From Roseiarcus sp963775575 (lineage in GTDB: Bacteria > Pseudomonadota > Alphaproteobacteria > Rhizobiales > Beijerinckiaceae), in the NCBI GenBank assembly GCA_963775575.1, contig CAVZJG010000002.1, positions 868,001-932,000 on the forward strand: DNA of 64,000 nt. Direction: 5' to 3'. Positions 46,636-54,635 of this stretch are shown here, piece after piece. The translations under genes and the position numbers were made by a program. The stretch's first letter is position 1. The number at the start of each line of letters is the position of its first letter. The notes beneath the pieces are model-generated. The model saw only the letters and a list, made by a program, of their open reading frames with translations, was not told where the DNA came from and did not search any database.

Positions 46636-47868
46636 ATGTCAACAAGCGCGAGAAACGTGGCGCGCAACATGACGGCGCTCGCATCTTCCAGGGACGCGCC
46701 GGAATTCGTCAGGCCGCTCCGCGGACGAGGTCTTATGGCATCCACCCGTAGTTTCGCCGGCGCTCAAGGGGGGCGCGAACACTTCATCGCCGTCGAAGCG
46801 CCCGAGTCGCGCGACTTGCCGAGCCAAATTCGTCTGCTCGCCGACTCCTATCGCGAAGCGCAAGCCCACCTAGGCGTTGCGCCGAACACGGCGGTGTTCC
46901 GGCGCGTCTTCCTCAGCGACGCCCTTAATCAGGCCGCGCTGGTGCGCGAAAGCGCGATCTTCGACGATTCGGTGGCGATCTCCATCGTCGAGCAGCGCCC
47001 GCTTCGCGGCGCCAAAGTCGCGTTGCTCGCCTACCACATCGACGCGCCCGACGGCGTGATCAAGCGCCGCCTTTCGCCGCGCCATCTGCTGGTCGAGAAA
47101 GCCGGCAAGCGGCACTTATGGAGCGCGCGCCTGTGCTGCGAGGACGCCGACAGATCGCTGTCGTCCGAGGCGCAGACGCGCGTCGTGTTCGACGAACTGA
47201 TCCAGACGCTTGGGCAGCAGGGCGCCTCGTTGCGCGATCATTGTCTGCGCACGTGGATCTATATGAAGGACGTCGACATCTTCTATAGCGGCATGGTCGA
47301 CGCCCGCCGCACGTTGTTCGTCAACCAAGGGCTGACCGGCGCGACGCATTTCATCGCCAGCACCGGCATCGAGGGCGGCGGCGCGCATCGCTACGACGTG
47401 GTGGCGATGGACGCCTATTCCAGCCTCGACGTCGAGCCGCGGCAGATTTCCTACCTCAACGATTTCGACCGGCTGTGCGCCACCAAGGACTACAACGTCA
47501 CCTTCGAGCGGGCGACGCGCGTCGCCTATTCCGACCGCGCGCATATCTTCGTCTCCGGCACGGCGAGCATCGACGCGGCCGGCGAGGTCATTCACCGCGG
47601 CGACGCCGGGCGTCAACTCGATCGCGCGCTGGAGAACGTCGAGGCGCTGCTCCGCGCCGGATCGGCCTCGCTGGCCGACATGATGCACATGATCGTCTAT
47701 CTTCGCAACCCATCCGATCTCGCGCTGATCGAAGGGCGCCTGCGCGAACGCTTGCCCGACTTGCCGCTGATCATCGTCCAAGGCTCGGTTTGCCGGCCCG
47801 AATGGCTGGTGGAGGTGGAGGGCGTCGCGATCGCCAACGCCGTGGACGCCGACATGCCCAGGTTCTAG
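46636..47868 (+). CDS. Two-domain Rid (YjgF/YER057c)-family protein
   Basis: Up to 410 residues. The C-terminal 130 residues are a clear Rid domain: NVTFERATRVAYSDRAHIFVSGTASID, RQLDRALENVEALLRAGSASLADMMHMIVYLRNPSD, IIVQGSVCRPEWLVEVEGVA, which keeps the Arg and Glu that bind substrate in RidA. The N-terminal half has a weaker Rid-like fold (VFRRVFLSDALNQAALV). Long Rid proteins of this type resemble chorismatase-like (FkbO) enzymes in layout, so imine hydrolysis and a chorismate-type reaction are both possible. Start could be ATG 46636, 46669 or 46735. The next gene (2OG oxygenase) follows by 45 bp. Confidence 0.75.
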   Translation: MSTSARNVARNMTALASSRDAPEFVRPLRGRGLMASTRSFAGAQGGREHFIAVEAPESRDLPSQIRLLADSYREAQAHLGVAPNTAVFRRVFLSDALNQAALVRESAIFDDSVAISIVEQRPLRGAKVALLAYHIDAPDGVIKRRLSPRHLLVEKAGKRHLWSARLCCEDADRSLSSEAQTRVVFDELIQTLGQQGASLRDHCLRTWIYMKDVDIFYSGMVDARRTLFVNQGLTGATHFIASTGIEGGGAHRYDVVAMDAYSSLDVEPRQISYLNDFDRLCATKDYNVTFERATRVAYSDRAHIFVSGTASIDAAGEVIHRGDAGRQLDRALENVEALLRAGSASLADMMHMIVYLRNPSDLALIEGRLRERLPDLPLIIVQGSVCRPEWLVEVEGVAIANAVDADMPRF

Positions 47869-47913
47869 ACTGAGTGCGCCGACGCGCCGCAAGGCGGTCA
47901 AGAGAGGTGCGTT

Positions 47914-48600
47914 ATGCTCGAAGAGACGCGACTGACGATGTTCGACGAGGAGGCCATCAGGGCCGCCGAACTCCGCCGCGATCCTTACGACTACGCCTAC
48001 GTCGAACAGGCCATCGACCCGAAATTGAAGGACGAGGTGCTGGCCGACGCGCCGGAAATTCCGCACCGCGGCAGCTATGCGCTGGCGAGCCTGAAATACG
48101 GCCCGAAGTTCGCGGCCTGCATGAAGGATCTGATGAGCCTCAGGTTCCGCCGGCTGGTCGAGCAGAAGTTCGACATCGATCTCACCGGCCGTCCCGCCTC
48201 GATTGTCATGATGGGGGCGACCAGCGGCGCCTACAACGAGGGCTACGCCCATCCCGATTCGAAGCACAAGATCATCACCGTGCTGGTCGGGTTCAGCCGC
48301 GAGTGGCCCTACGAGCGCGGTCGCCTCAGGGTTCTGCGCAGCAACAACCGCGACGACTACGCGTTTGAGTTCGCGCCGGAATTCGGCCGCATCCTGATGT
48401 TCCGCGTCTGCGACCATTCCTGGCACGGCTTCCTGCCGCAGAAGGGCAAACGGATGAGCGTGCAGCTCTGCTACGTGGATTCCGAGTGGTACGCGCATCG
48501 CGAGAACATCCGCCACGCGATCAGCGGTTTCGCCAAGTCCATTCCCGGCGTGCGCGAACTGGTCTTCATGGCGCCGCGGTCGTTCGGCGGAAAGGGCTGA
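47914..48600 (+). CDS. 2OG-Fe(II) dioxygenase-like protein
   Basis: 228 residues with a good ribosome site (AGAGAGG) before ATG 47914. Double-stranded beta-helix pattern: GYAHPDSKHKIITVLVGFS carries the HxD iron ligands, HSWHGF a later His, and KRMSVQLCYV the Arg that would bind 2-oxoglutarate. This is the layout of prolyl-4-hydroxylase-like oxygenases (2OG-FeII_Oxy_3). Substrate unknown. It follows the Rid-family gene closely, so the two may be co-transcribed. Confidence 0.78.
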   Translation: MLEETRLTMFDEEAIRAAELRRDPYDYAYVEQAIDPKLKDEVLADAPEIPHRGSYALASLKYGPKFAACMKDLMSLRFRRLVEQKFDIDLTGRPASIVMMGATSGAYNEGYAHPDSKHKIITVLVGFSREWPYERGRLRVLRSNNRDDYAFEFAPEFGRILMFRVCDHSWHGFLPQKGKRMSVQLCYVDSEWYAHRENIRHAISGFAKSIPGVRELVFMAPRSFGGKG

Positions 48601-48725
48601 CCACGCCCTATCCCTTCACGCCGGCGCCCGAGACGATCGCCCGTTAACCAGATGGCGCGAGAATTGCTGGATCATGGTCCGATTCGCAGGCGCGCGCGAC
48701 AGTCTGGCGCGCGCTCGTTTGGAGC

Positions 48726-49547
48726 ATGGCGATGACCGGGCGCGACGGGCGCGACGCCGTTCTGACGATCCTGCACCAAGGCCACTCGACGCCGGGACGC
48801 GTCGGCATGGCCCTCGATGCGCTCGGCGCCCGGCTCGACATCCGCCGTCCCAGCCTCGGCGAACCCCTGCCCGAGACGCTCGCCGACCACGCCGGCGTCA
48901 TGGTCTTCGGCGGGCCGATGAGCGCCAACGACGAGGCCGACTGGATCAAGCGCGAAATCGACTGGCTGGCCGTGCCGCTCGCCGAAGACAAGCCGTTGCT
49001 CGGCGTCTGTCTCGGGGCGCAGATGCTCGCCCGCCAATTGGGCGCCCGGGTGTTCTCCTATCCCGACAAGCGCGGCGAAATCGGCTATTACCCCTTGGCG
49101 CCGACTCCCGACGCGGACCGGCTGTGCGCCGCGCCGTTTCCCCGCTGCGTCTATCATTGGCATTGCGACGGCTTCGATCTGCCCCGCGGCGCCGAGCTGT
49201 TGGCGAGCGGCGCCGAGGATTTCCCCGTCCAGGCCTTTTCTTTCGGCGCGGCGATCGGGCTGCAATTCCACCCCGAGGTGACCTACGCCATGATGTGCCG
49301 CTGGACGACGCGCGGCGCCGAGCGGCTGAGCCGCCCCGGCGCGCAGCCGCGCCAGCGGCATCTCGAAGGCTGGTTCCAGCACGACCGCGCCGTCGCCGAT
49401 TGGCTCGGCGCGTTTCTGCCGGTCTGGCTCGCCGGCGCCGCCTGGCGCGCCGATGGCGGGCGTCGGCGGGCGGACGGAAACGCGCCCGCGACGCGCCCGC
49501 CCGCTCACGAACGAGGGCGCGGCGAAGCGGCGATCGCCGCGGTCTGA
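48726..49547 (+). CDS. Class I glutamine amidotransferase-like protein
   Basis: 273 residues from ATG 48726. Triad visible: nucleophile in LLGVCLGAQMLA, and His-Glu in LQFHPEVTYAMM; the HWHCDGFDLP stretch is typical of GMP-synthase-like amidotransferases (GATase1_GMP_synthase_like). Such stand-alone proteins often act on glutamine or gamma-glutamyl compounds rather than as GuaA. The last 40 residues are Arg/Ala-rich and probably unstructured. A palindromic repeat follows before convergent xseA. Confidence 0.85.
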   Translation: MAMTGRDGRDAVLTILHQGHSTPGRVGMALDALGARLDIRRPSLGEPLPETLADHAGVMVFGGPMSANDEADWIKREIDWLAVPLAEDKPLLGVCLGAQMLARQLGARVFSYPDKRGEIGYYPLAPTPDADRLCAAPFPRCVYHWHCDGFDLPRGAELLASGAEDFPVQAFSFGAAIGLQFHPEVTYAMMCRWTTRGAERLSRPGAQPRQRHLEGWFQHDRAVADWLGAFLPVWLAGAAWRADGGRRRADGNAPATRPPAHERGRGEAAIAAV

Positions 49548-49586
49548 CTTCGGGCTAGAGCGCGACGTGTTTAAGTCGAAACATCT

Positions 49587-49681
49587 CAGCCGTCATTGCG
49601 AGCGAAGCAAAGCAATCCAGACTAAGCCGCCGCCGCAAACCCTAAGTCTTGATTGCTTCGCTTCGCTCGCAATGACGGCTG
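49587..49681. repeat. Palindromic intergenic repeat with 31-bp arms
   Basis: Left arm 49587-49617, right arm 49651-49681; the arms are reverse complements with one mismatch (GAAGCAAAGC against GAAGCGAAGC) around a 33-nt loop. The arm begins CAGCCGTCATTGCGAGCGAA. Repeats starting CGTCATTGCGAG and ending AAGCAATC are a widespread family in alphaproteobacterial intergenic regions. It lies between two convergent genes and could act as a bidirectional terminator or REP-type mobile palindrome. Confidence 0.88.
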
Positions 49682-49710
49682 AGGCCGTTTCAATCTAGAG
49701 ACACCATGCT

Positions 49711-51280
49711 CTAGAACAGCGAGCCCTGCTCGCTCTTGCGCGCGCGCTCTTTGACGCGCCGCGCCGACGATCCGCCGCCTGCCCCGTCGGCGGTCGCGGC
49801 GATTTCGCCGTCGGCGAATTCGATGCGCAGCGGCTGGTGGGGCGCGATCGCCGCCGCGCGGCGGAGCGGCGCGCGGGCGGCGTCGCGAACCAGGGCGAAG
49901 CCGCGCGCCAGCACGCTGCGATAGCTGACCGCGTTCAACACTTGCGCCGCGGCGCCGAGGCGAGTCAGCCGCCGCTTCTGCATTTCGAACAGCGCACGGC
50001 GCAGCCGGCCCTCGAGCCTGGCTCAGCGAACCCGCGCGCTCTTGCCCGCGGCGGCTTTCGCCTTGCGCCGCGGCTGCGAGCCGGCGCGCCGCGGCGCCGA
50101 GGCGGTCGGCGCGCCGTTCGGTCAGCGTCGCCCTGGCCCGCGCGAGCCGTTGCGCGAGGCCGCGGCGGCGCTCGGCGAGGCCGGCGAGCCGCGCCTGCGG
50201 CGACTGGCGCGCCAGCCGGCGCGACAGATGGGCAAGCGCGAGCGAGCGCGCGTCGAAGCCCTCGCGCGAGCGCGAGCGTAAGCGCGCCAGCGCCGCGTCG
50301 AGCCGCTGGCGCGGCAGGGCCAGAATCGCTTCGCCCGTCGGCAGCGCGCGGGCGAGCGCGCGCAAGTCGGCGCGGCGGCGCTCGGCGAGGCGCAGCGCCG
50401 CGCGCCGCAGCCGGCCGTCGAAATCGACGAGGTTCGCCAGCAGTTCGGACCGCACCGGCACGCTGAGCTCCGCCGCGGCGGTCGGCGTCGGCGCGCGCAC
50501 GTCGGCGGCGTGGTCGATCAGCGTCCAATCGGTTTCGTGGCCGACCGCTGCGATCAGCGGGATTTCGCTCTCCGCCGCCGCGCGCACGACGATTTCCTCG
50601 TTGAAGCTCCAGAGGTCCTCCAGCGAGCCGCCGCCGCGCGCGACGATGAGCAGATCGGGCCGCGGGATCGCGCCGTCGGCATCAAGCGCGTTGAAGCCGC
50701 GGATCGCCTGCGCGACCTCCGCCGCCGAAGTCTCCCCCTGCACCCGCACCGGCCACACCAGCACATGGACGGGGAAGCGATCGGCGAGGCGATGCAGGAT
50801 GTCGCGGATCACCGCGCCGGTCGGCGAGGTGACGACGCCGATGACACGCGGCAGATAGGGAAGCAATTGTTTGCGCGCGGGATCGAACAGGCCCTCTTCG
50901 GCGAGCGCGCGCCGGCGCGCCTCCAACAGCGCCATCAGCGCGCCGACCCCCGCCGGCTCCAGCGATTCGACGACGATCTGATAGGCGGACTTGCCGGGAA
51001 AGGTGGTGATCTTGCCGGTGGCGACGACTTCGAGCCCCTCCTCCGGCTTGACCCGCAGCCGCGCGAACACGCCCTTCCAGATCACCGCGTCGAGGCGGGC
51101 GTTGGCGTCTTTCAGCGAAAAATAGACGTGCCCTGACGAATGCGGCCCGCGATAGCCGGAGATTTCTCCGCGCACCCGGACATAGCCGAAGCGGTCTTCG
51201 ATGGCGCGTTTCAGCGCGCTCGACAGCTCGGTGACGGAAAACTCGGGGGCGTTGGCGCCGGGGGCCGCGGATTCGCTCAT
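49711..51280 (-). pseudogene. xseA: Exodeoxyribonuclease VII large subunit, frameshifted
   Basis: Starts at ATG 51280 (MSESAAPGANAPEFSV). N-terminal OB domain (SGHVYFSLKDANARLDAVIWKG) and catalytic domain (PRVIGVVTSPTGAVIRDI, RPDLLIVARGGGSLEDLWSFNEE, SAVGHETD-like AVGHETDWTLIDHAADVRAPTPTAAAE) are intact. In the coiled-coil region the frame is lost near 50011-50020. It resumes one base over as EGRLRRALFEMQKRRLTRLGAA, VLNAVSYRSVLARGFALV, and ends at 49711. Deleting one G from AGGCT (minus strand) restores a 522-residue protein. XseA degrades single-stranded DNA with XseB. The rest of the gene is undamaged, so a sequencing error is a real possibility. Confidence 0.85.
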
Positions 51281-51496
51281 GGGGCGACTATGCCGCAGAC
51301 GCGAGGGCGGGGCCAGGGCGGCAGAGAGCGCCCGATCGCGCCTCGGTTTAGATATCCGCAATTGGTAGGAAGCGGACGGTTCCCCCGCCGGGGCCGTTGA
51401 GGCCTGCGCGCCAATTCCTGGCTTTGAGACTCGCGAAAGGAGCGGACGCCTGCGAAGGCGGCATCCGTGGACCCCTGGCCGGTCCATCTACCGCTA
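51281..51496. other. Gap between xseA and the IS630-type element
   Basis: 216 bp with no recognisable gene or RNA. It ends in the TA (51495-51496) that forms the left target-site duplication of the insertion element. Confidence 0.5.
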
Positions 51497-52642
51497 GTGG
51501 ATGAAATCTGACATTTGAATCCTGTTACGGATTCCCGGCGGACTGGCGATGTGCGAGTCTGGCGCATGCGCACAGGAATATCGCTTGCCGTTTCGGCGGA
51601 AGATCGGCTCCGGCTTTTGGCTCTGGTCAGGGATCGCAACGCCCCGCAGAAGCACGTCTGGCGGGGCCAGATCGTGCTTTTGACGGCCGAGGGCGTGGGC
51701 ACGAACGAAATCATGCGCCGGACAGGCAAGTCGAAGACTTGCGTCTGGCGCTGGCAGGAACGGTTCGCCGACGAAGGGTTCGAGGGGCTGGCGCGCGACA
51801 AGACGCGGCCCTCGCGCGTCAAGCCGCTGGCGGACGAGGTCGTGGCGCGGGTTGTCGCACTGACGCTCGATCCGCCGCCGGGGGAGCGGACGCACTGGAC
51901 CGGCGCTTTGATGGCGAAGGCCTCCGGCGTCTCCGTCAGCTCCGTCCAACGCATCTGGCGCAAGCATGGTCTTCAGCCGCACCGGGTGCGGCAGTTCAAA
52001 CTTTCCAACGATCCGAAATTCATCGAGAAGCTGCGCGATGTAGTCGGGCTCTATGTCGATCCGCCCGCTCACGCCGTCGTCCTGTCTGTCGACGAGAAGA
52101 GCCAAATTCAGGCGCTCGACCGCGCCCAGCCTGGGCTGCCGCTGAAAAAGGGCCGCGCCGGCACGATGACCCACGACTACGTCAGGAACGGCGCGACGAC
52201 GTTGTTCGCCGCCATGAATATTCTCGACGGCACGGTCATCGGCCAAAACATGCAGCGCCACCGGCATCAGGAGTTCATCCGCTTTGTCAACGCCATCGAC
52301 GCCAAGGTCGCCCCCGGCCGGATGGTGCATGTGATCCTCGACAATTACGCCCCTCACAAGCATCCCGCCGTGCTCCGGTGGCTCGCTCGGCACGAGCGGT
52401 TCGTCTTCCACTTCACGCCGACGTCCTGCTCGTGGCTCAACGCCGTCGAAGGCTTCTTCGCCACGCTCGCCAAGCGACGACTGAAGCGCGGCGTATTCCG
52501 ATCGGTCGTCGATCTGCAGGCCGCCATCAACCAATTCCTCGAAGAGCACAACCCGCATTCCGCGCCGTTCACCTGGACCGTCGACCCCAACAAAATCATC
52601 GCCGCCGTCAGACGCGGGCATCAAGTGTTGGATTCGATCCAC
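51497..52642 (+). mobile_element. IS630-family insertion sequence
   Basis: 1146 bp bounded by TA on both sides (51495-51496 and 52643-52644), the target duplication of IS630/Tc1 elements. Terminal inverted repeats: left GTGGATGAAATC (51497-51508), right GATTCGATCCAC (52631-52642), matching at 10 of 12 positions. Carries one full transposase gene. Ends and transposase are intact, so it may be active. Confidence 0.88.
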
Positions 52643-52645
52643 TAG
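51566..52645 (+). CDS. IS630-family transposase
   Basis: 359 residues from ATG 51566 (a TTG start at 51515 would add 17). N-terminal helix-turn-helix region (GVGTNEIMRRTGKSKTCVWRWQERFADEGFEGL), second HTH (SVSSVQRIWRKHGLQPHRV), and the catalytic DDE triad: SVDEKSQIQALDR, HVILDNYAPHKHP, WLNAVEGFFATLAKRRLKRG. The stop TAG takes its first two bases from the target TA outside the right end, so the reading frame is closed only by the insertion site. Unbroken frame. Confidence 0.95.
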   Translation: MRTGISLAVSAEDRLRLLALVRDRNAPQKHVWRGQIVLLTAEGVGTNEIMRRTGKSKTCVWRWQERFADEGFEGLARDKTRPSRVKPLADEVVARVVALTLDPPPGERTHWTGALMAKASGVSVSSVQRIWRKHGLQPHRVRQFKLSNDPKFIEKLRDVVGLYVDPPAHAVVLSVDEKSQIQALDRAQPGLPLKKGRAGTMTHDYVRNGATTLFAAMNILDGTVIGQNMQRHRHQEFIRFVNAIDAKVAPGRMVHVILDNYAPHKHPAVLRWLARHERFVFHFTPTSCSWLNAVEGFFATLAKRRLKRGVFRSVVDLQAAINQFLEEHNPHSAPFTWTVDPNKIIAAVRRGHQVLDSIH

Positions 52646-52667
52646 TTAGTGATGGCCACTCCAGGAC

Positions 52668-52704
52668 TTGACATTGTCAGTAATATTGATACGCTTGTCT
52701 GACA
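52668..52704 (+). promoter_or_regulatory. Candidate promoter/operator of the four-gene accessory operon
   Basis: A consensus -35 TTGACA (52668-52673) is followed by an AT-rich stretch (TAATATTGATA, 52681-52691) that may hold the -10 box, though spacing is not ideal. It is overlapped by an inverted repeat TGTCAG (52675-52680) / CTGACA (52699-52704) with 18 bases between the arms. This could be the binding site of the XRE-domain protein encoded in the operon. Clearly AT-richer than the surroundings. Confidence 0.45.
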
Positions 52705-52716
52705 CTGAGAATCGCC

Positions 52717-53274
52717 ATGAGTGATGGACCCCATAGGGGCCTGCCGATGCGGCAGCACTGGAAAGCCCTGGCGCTACGCGCCGCCAAGGCGGTTTTTTCG
52801 CCTGACGAGGTCAGCGAAGCGCTGCCTCATGCCTTGAAGCGGGACATCCTTGAAGCTCCGATCACGGCCATCCGCGACATATTGGGCAGCGACACGCTGT
52901 TCCCCGAAATACGCTCCGAACAGCTTGAAGCCCTGCGCGCCACTTGTCCCGGTTCTGCATCGGCTAACTTGGCCATAGATTCAGCCATCGAGGCCGCCTG
53001 CAACGGACTGACTGGCGAAGCCGGCACGCAGGCGGCTCTGCAAAGCGCCCTCGAAGGCATCGCGCTCAATGCGTTTCGAAGCATCGAAGAACACTATCAG
53101 CGGGAAGCGGGTGCCCGTAGCACCGGTTTCGTCCGCGGCAAACTCGACGCCGCGCGCAAGCAGCTGGACTGCGCTGCTCTCGCCCGCGAGCTTTTGGCAC
53201 CAGCCACGCCCCCGGCCCCGCGCTCTGTCATCCTGCCCTGCCATGCCGGCGTCGATCAGGGGCCGAAGCTGTGA
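52717..53274 (+). CDS. Small helical protein of unknown function, first gene of QatC-like operon
   Basis: 185 residues, hydrophilic, predicted mostly helical (FSPDEVSEALPHALKRDIL, ALQSALEGIALNAFRSIEEHYQRE, KLDAARKQLDCAALARELL), no signal peptide or membrane segment, no family recognised. Its stop overlaps the GTG of the QueC/QatC-like gene (GTGA), so the two are made together. In Qat systems a poorly conserved protein, QatB, precedes QatC; this gene has the equivalent place. It may be the partner or the target of the QatC-like enzyme; that is inference. The start may also be ATG 52747. Confidence 0.7.
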   Translation: MSDGPHRGLPMRQHWKALALRAAKAVFSPDEVSEALPHALKRDILEAPITAIRDILGSDTLFPEIRSEQLEALRATCPGSASANLAIDSAIEAACNGLTGEAGTQAALQSALEGIALNAFRSIEEHYQREAGARSTGFVRGKLDAARKQLDCAALARELLAPATPPAPRSVILPCHAGVDQGPKL

Positions 53275-54635
53275 CCGTTACCGCCTACAAGGCGAAAATC
53301 CCCGAGAAAGCTATCGACGTCGTCGAGGCAGGCCGCCCACCGCGTAAGGGCCGGGTTGCGTTCGATCTCGGTCGTGACTTTAAGTTTTCGACGGCGGCGC
53401 TTGAGTCTTACGCCTTCGCCCGTTGGGAGCCGGTGATTTACGATGCGATGGTTGTTGCGGCGGCGATCGAATACGCCGATAGGACGATCAAGCGGCCGAC
53501 GCTAGGTTGGGCGCGGAAAATCGCGCTGCTTGTCCCCGTCCTTGAACCGACCCGCTGGGCCGATCCGGCTGTTTCTGGCCTTCTCCATGACGTTGCCCGA
53601 TTTCTGACCGGCGATTTCTGGACGATCGAATTCGCATTGCGGACCGGCACCACTCCTGCGCCGCTGCAGGAATATCTCCAGCTACCAATGAGAACCGAAG
53701 CGGTGATCGCGTACAGCGACGGGATGGATTCCCGCGCCGTCGCGGGGCTTGCCGCAGCGTCGCTCGGCGATCGGCTCGTGCGCGTCCGCGTCGGACGCAA
53801 GGCAGGCGGCCGGCCCCGCAAAGGCGGCGCGCGGGAGCCGTTCGCGGGGGTCCCCTACGAGGTCGCGGCAGAGGGCGAAACGAGTAACCGTAGTCGCGGT
53901 TTCAAGTTCGCGCTGATCAGCGGCGTCGCAGCCTATCTGGCCGAAGCGGGCGAAGTCTTGGTTCCTGAAAGCGGCCAAGGCACATTTGGCCCGGCGCTAG
54001 TGACGGTGAGCCACGCCTACGCCGACTACCGCAACCATCCCCTCTTCACGATCCGCATGGAGCGGTTCTTGAACGCGCTGTTGCAAAGGCCCGTGCGCTT
54101 CGTGTTCCCGCGGCTTTGGTACACGAAAGGCGAGACGCTCCGGGCCTTCGCCGACCTACCGGACAGCGATTCGTGGCGCGAAACGAAATCCTGTTGGCGA
54201 AACGCCCGTTGGAGCGCGCTAAACGGCAAACTCATTCAATGCGGTGTCTGCGCCGCCTGCATGCTGAGGCGCATGAGTGTCCATGCTGCCGGCCTAGATG
54301 AGCGCCCCGGCACCTATATCTGCACTGACTTGAGCGCCGAGTCTCTTGAAGAAGCGGTGCATCCGGACTTCAGACGGATGGGCCGTGCCTTCCGAGAATA
54401 CGCGATCGCGGGCACCCTGCATCTCGATCACATCGCCGACATGGCCGGAGCGGACAACCGCCTAGAGGTTAGGCGTCACGCCGTGCTGACAAGTGCGGCT
54501 CTTGGCTTATCGGCAGCGGAAGCCGACGCGCGGCTCGCCAGCATGCTCGAACGGCATGCAGCAGAATGGAGCAGTTTCTTGAATGACATGGGAGCACGCT
54601 CCTTCGTGAAGAATTGGACGCGGAAGGGTCAATGA
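53271..54635 (+). CDS. QueC/QatC-like ATP-dependent enzyme
   Basis: 454 residues from GTG 53271. Residues 1 to about 140 are an N-terminal domain (AAAIEYADRTIKR, WARKIALLVPVLEP, LHDVARFLTGDFW) like that of anti-phage QueC-like proteins. Then the PP-loop of the QueC superfamily, AYSDGMDSRA (Ser149 to Ser154), RSRGFKFALISG, VPESGQG at 231-237 where QueC has its GENG-type loop, and a complete zinc site Cys308-x15-Cys324-x2-Cys327-x2-Cys330. Classic QueC is about 230 residues and makes preQ0; this longer form matches QatC and Cap9-type proteins of defence loci. No queD, queE or folE is nearby, so queuosine synthesis is unlikely. Overlaps both neighbours by 4 bp. Confidence 0.85.
   Translation: MTVTAYKAKIPEKAIDVVEAGRPPRKGRVAFDLGRDFKFSTAALESYAFARWEPVIYDAMVVAAAIEYADRTIKRPTLGWARKIALLVPVLEPTRWADPAVSGLLHDVARFLTGDFWTIEFALRTGTTPAPLQEYLQLPMRTEAVIAYSDGMDSRAVAGLAAASLGDRLVRVRVGRKAGGRPRKGGAREPFAGVPYEVAAEGETSNRSRGFKFALISGVAAYLAEAGEVLVPESGQGTFGPALVTVSHAYADYRNHPLFTIRMERFLNALLQRPVRFVFPRLWYTKGETLRAFADLPDSDSWRETKSCWRNARWSALNGKLIQCGVCAACMLRRMSVHAAGLDERPGTYICTDLSAESLEEAVHPDFRRMGRAFREYAIAGTLHLDHIADMAGADNRLEVRRHAVLTSAALGLSAAEADARLASMLERHAAEWSSFLNDMGARSFVKNWTRKGQ

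Noticed and set aside
53271..54635. Reading the QueC-like gene as queuosine biosynthesis queC
   Set aside because: The protein is twice the normal QueC length, lacks queD/queE/folE neighbours, and is coupled to peptidase and PIN genes.
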